NCBI GenBank assembly: GCA_023653785.1
Contig: JAMKCH010001678.1
Coordinates: forward strand, 44,934-108,933
DNA from: Ophioderma brevispina
Taxonomy: Eukaryota; Echinodermata; Ophiuroidea; Amphilepidida; Ophiodermatidae
DNA: 64,000 bases
Direction: 5' to 3'
Shown here: positions 59,631-64,000 of the stretch, piece by piece
How positions within the stretch are numbered: the first letter of the stretch is position 1
How the letters are laid out: every line of letters starts with the position of its first letter
The notes under the pieces: generated by a model
The model's database searches: none
Seen by the model: only the letters and a program-made list of their open reading frames with translations
Told to the model about the DNA's origin: nothing
Made by a program: the position numbers and the translations under genes

Positions 59631-60619
59631 CCATTAGAATTAGGTCATCAAAAAAGTCCTGCCTGATTGCAACAACACCTTGCAAGTTTCATAGTTCCAG
59701 TTTCCTCACTCATAATATATGATTAATTTAACTGATTCTTATTAATATAATCAGAAAAATAGTATAAATATTCAGGAGTCTGTCACAACTGGCTATCCAT
59801 CTCTGTTCTATCATTGGCAGGTTTTTGCCTATGCCTTTTCCTGGGTGTGGTAGATTACCTGAATGAGGACCCTTTGCTATTCAAACTTGGAATAATGTAC
59901 TAATATGTAGGTTATTACACCAAGCTCGTAAAGCGCACTATTTTTTTGCATGGCTCTGAACAAACTGTTTTCAAATGGCCTAAAAATTCCTAGTTATTAT
60001 AGCGAATGTGGTGTAATTTCATGATGACTGGTAGGCCTGCTATGTTTTCTCAAATAAGTGGCATTTGGACAGCAACATTTGGAGGCAATTTACTCCGCCC
60101 TCAACATCTCGCTTGGTTCCGATCAGCTGTACCGACTACAGAGCATTTCGTGCTGGGTATTTCGATTCACTCTAGCGTTTAAGTGCATAAGTTCTTCTGC
60201 ACTCCCGTTGTGCATGAGGTGCGGGGCTCGGAAAAACTTTGCTTGTTTCCCTTTCACCACGCCCACATACAGAACAAAAGCAAATCGATTATTCAGATTC
60301 AAAATGGCGTCCAAAAAACATTTTACAAAGCATCAAATTCTCCCGCCCATAAATTGAAAAATACTTTCCGGCGGACTTTTCATCACAACTTTGGCTCATA
60401 ATATAATACCTGCTTAAATAAAAACAATCATAGTCATTCCACTACTATTAAGGGTAAAACAACTTTTGAAATACGCCATAAAATGTTTTTATGTATGATA
60501 TAAATGGGCCTATTTGGAATTCTGTCCACCAAAATATGCGCAATTGATATTTTAGGCAATTACTAAAAATCTTGGGCAAATAATTTATTGTTAAAACATA
60601 ACCGCGAAAAACGTCATAA

Positions 60620-63600
60620 GCGGCTGCGGGGGCCTACGCAATCAGGATACGACTCCGGTACCGTCACTTCCCCAAGACAATCGGTTGAGTAATATAACCC
60701 GTTGCGACCTTTTTGTCGTTCAGCACTCATTTCCCGTGCTGGTTGGTATATTACCTACTTAACGCTTTCATCTACAGTAAAATTGTATATTAGCGAAGGT
60801 AGTTTTGGAACTGGAGTACATATTCGATTACTAATACCAATTTATGGAACTTGATATTCAAGTGTATATAACTCCCGGAAACGGTGTCACGTAGGGGGTT
60901 GATGTGAGCACAATAACAAGTTTGTCTCACATCCCACCGCAGACACTTATGTGGAGTCACGTGTTGTCCGCATAACCCGAGCCGACGAGCCCCCAATGCC
61001 GGTTTTAGTTGTTTAAGCTCTCAGAAAAAAGGAGCAATTGGCTGCAAATCGCCCCCCCCCCAAAAAAAAAAGATAGCCAAAAGACATACAAAATTTTCGC
61101 GAAACTCTTTCCTTCAAAGTGTCGAGTTGGTCATGAATGATAAATTGACTACTCATCATTCATAATTGTTTCTATAAAATATACATGAGAAAATGTGTTG
61201 TGGAAAGTGAAATGGCAAGGGTTCCGCGCTTCGTGCCTGCCACCCGCTTCCCCGTGCGTTCATATATGCACTCTCCATTATACAATTCTGTATTATTATT
61301 TCAAACAAACTCAACTCACCAGTTATATTTTCTACTTTTTAAAAAACCGTTTATCGTATCGCTATCATTCCAAAAGTGAGACTCCTATTTGTTTTCTATC
61401 AAATTTTTCATAATAAAATGGTTTTGGAAGTGAACTTCACGGTTCCGCGCTTCAAGCGGGAGGGGGACACCCCCCCCCCCTCCCCCACCCCCGTCGGCCC
61501 GGCCTGTCTCCATAAACACTCTACACAATAATGAATATTCGAACAAAAACACCCTTAAGTCGCATCAACTCATTACAGCTCCCACACAACCCGTCCGCGA
61601 CCGCGGCGCATGGCCCGCTTCAACAGCCACTTTATTTCAAAATATCCCCCCCACCCCTTATGGGTTCTGGAAAACGAAGTTGGTACAAGGGGGCCCGTAA
61701 CTCCAAGATTCCCCCGGGCCCGAATTTCTCTCGGCGGCCCTGGTCATGACAAAAAGTAAGGTGTTTGTACTTGGAGAGGCTATGCTTGTCTTTGGACGAA
61801 GCTGACACCATACACTTGATTAGGTGTTAGAATACGACTCTGTTTACACAGCCCCAAATTGAATTTTTGTTTGAACGCAACAGGTATGATAACTTTGTTG
61901 CACACCCACATACCTTCTTTTTTTTGGATTTTCAACAGCTTTGAGTGACTTACCCTAAATATTATTCAGGCGCCGCTTTGTTGTGCTTCACTTTTTGATG
62001 GTGCTTCAGCTTCCTCTTGTCTGTTCTACAGGGGGACTACATTGGCTATGAAAGCTGTGGTATGGGTCCATGACAAATGGTTCTCTTAGAACTTAATGCA
62101 GAATTAGATCTTGTCATGGTCTTGTAACATTTCAACACCTCCGTTGGTTACAGGAGGTATTCCCCTTCTCCTTAACCAGTTCCATGACCTTTTTCAGACT
62201 CATGGCTGTTATTCTGTAGAATGAGCCTTTTCATTGCCAAGCTTACGTCAACTTCCATTTTGTTCCACTCTTAATGCACTCCACTTTGAACATTCGCCTT
62301 CTATGAACCTGCTCTGTTGGTTGTGAGGAATTGTTCAAAATAATTACCTGAACCTTCCTCCTCCAAACTCGTCTTTGAAACATTCTGAAATACTCTTACT
62401 CTAAGAACAGTTTAAAACCTTATCTCATGTGCACAGTTTCAAGAAGGTTATTTTTTTGTTCACTGACATCACATTTGCAATAGTTGTTATCATATTGCGA
62501 TGTGGTGCTTATGCGTTCTAGGCCAGGGTCCTTACGTCACATTTTTAGGCATATAAAGACCCCCAAAAGTAACGCAGCATGTCTAAATACCCATAGGTTT
62601 AATAAACCATTGGTCTTTGCACACAAATATAAAATTATTAATATCAATAGTTTTCATTTTCCTTCTTCCGTAAATTTTGATACCGTTCTTGCTCCATTGC
62701 GATCAATATTGCCAACACAATGCCATAGATAGAAAATCTTCTCCATTTCTTTAAAAGTGGCAAAAAAAGGTAGCATATTGATTGCCATTCGTGAAAGACC
62801 GCATTCTTCCGTGAAGTGTTTGGCACTTACATGTTAATGCATGGCCTGAATGCATGTTTGTGTATTGTAACCTTGTAAATAATGTAGTTCATTGCACACT
62901 TTGAAACAGTGACATATTTTCGTAAAATGGGCATTGTGTTGGCGATCTTCACAAATCCAGCAAGAAAAGGTTCAAAATTTTGCAGAACCAAACGACTATT
63001 TCTATCCTTTTATGTTCTTGTGCATAGACATGGTTTAAAACTTATGGTGTATTTTAGACATGGCTGCGTTTACTTTTTTTGGGGGTCCTTTTGTTTTGGT
63101 ACAATATTGTTTGTACATGAATTTTTTTGTTTTGTGGTGTTTGCCTTGAGTGCCCGTAGGGTGGACATGTACTCTTTACAATGCTATTATTATTATTTAT
63201 TATTATGACGATGATTGCCATGTCCCGAAAAATTTCAAACAATGTGCCTAAAAAACCAATGTTTTTAAGATTTCATTGGTTCAGATGGTTTCATGTTCCC
63301 AACACTTTTATGACGGTAAATTTTTATTTTTTTAACCCAACAATATACCATTTTCTTCAGCTCTCTAAGGCTTCATCAAACGGTGTGGTTTTCACCACGA
63401 TGACTTATCGTTTTGGTACAAAGGGATGCACATATTACCAGGTCTCCTGGGTTAAAATTTAACACAATGTCAATTATGCTAAACTGGTCCTCACTTGTAT
63501 AGGGCCATCACAATCAATAAAAATGTATACATATTCTGTGTTTGTATATAGAAATATGATGCTAGAGCGCAATAGCCAACAAAAGCCAATAGTTTCATGA

Positions 63601-63710
63601 TAGTGAAGCATTGTCATAGAAACACAATGGTATAGAAACACAAATTCACGGAAACAAAAAGTCATAGAGACAGAGTGTTGTGAAACGCAGACATAGAGAC
63701 ACTACACATT
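60620..63710. repeat. About 3 kb segmental duplication, copy 2
   Basis: Diverged partner of 54350-57480 in the same orientation, about 6.2 kb away. It carries the TIR element at 62555-63092, which copy 1 lacks, and G/C-rich sequence around 61470-61500. It lacks the 55030-56040 block. Confidence 0.85.
62555..63092. mobile_element. TIR element, family of 30785-31458, copy 2, empty site in window
   Basis: The ends are AAAGACCCCCAAAAGTAACG and, on the minus strand, AAAAGGACCCCCAAAAAAAG. Arms of 150 bp or more share CAGCATGTCTAAATAC, GCTCCATTGCGATCAATATT and GCCAACACAATGCC. The duplicate segment near 56885 reads straight through (TTTTAGGCATTATGTGTACA). It encodes no recognisable protein. Confidence 0.85.
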
Positions 63711-64000
63711 AAACAAGAATAGTCTTTAAAAAAGACAAGGCATCGCTGAGCTAGTGTTTGACAGGGGGTAGGAACATGGCAACCTAACATCAACAGCGAA
63801 TTCAAAATCTAAGGCAAAAGTTGTTAGGAGCAAAATTTTGTTTATTATTGACCCTCCATGGTAAGCTAGTACATAGTCATAGTCTGAATTTGACAAAGTC
63901 TTAAATCGTCTTTCAATTGTATGCAATCTTTCAAACACCCGGTGGACAAGTCCAGCATCCTTAATTATTTGTTATTGCAGTATGTGGCATTTTGCCTTTG

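Overview
The window looks like eukaryotic, AT-rich, intron-and-transposon DNA, most likely from a marine invertebrate. The evidence is the lack of operon structure, very short chance ORFs, many non-autonomous DNA transposons with clear target-site duplications, tRNA-derived SINEs ending in TAA-type repeats, non-LTR retrotransposon (LINE) remnants and a DIRS-like retroelement remnant. Several repeat ends (for example CAGTGGCGTAACCAG and CCGGGGGGCACTT) are of a kind I associate with marine invertebrate deuterostomes. An ambulacrarian host is plausible but is inference only.

Only one ORF looks like a real host gene. It is a 163-residue secreted protein at 25889-26380 (+), preceded by a strong splice acceptor and carrying a signal peptide, two cysteines, two KR sites and an amidation-type GKR. 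It contains QHPGKR, the motif of TRH precursors, but with KT instead of KR in front. A possible non-coding 5' exon with a consensus donor lies near 19252, on the far side of a 6.6 kb stretch.

Layout: 1-1330 DIRS-like remnant; 1420-2390 hairpin and tandem repeats; 2870-5000 inverted-repeat region; 5265-7370 and 12765-13870 two copies of a dispersed repeat, the first holding a ~74 bp minisatellite; 7370-10330 a scrambled graveyard of one LINE family in both orientations; 12010-12476 a nested MITE; 14-26 kb the least repetitive part, with the candidate gene; 26.4-36.1 kb a dense run of terminal-inverted-repeat elements; 38244-42951 a near-identical 2.35 kb tandem duplication carrying a 5'-truncated LINE; 43.5-45.2 kb a young duplication with hAT-type insertions; 47-52 kb inverted-repeat elements; 52.2-53 kb retroelement and SINE; 54.35-57.5 and 60.6-63.7 kb two diverged copies of a ~3 kb segment.

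The most useful property of the window is that three mobile-element insertions can be checked against an unoccupied paralogous site inside the same 64 kb. This gives direct evidence for their boundaries and, in two cases, their target duplications (TTAA and 8 bp). I found no CRISPR array, rRNA gene or convincing functional tRNA gene, and no clear new multi-gene system.
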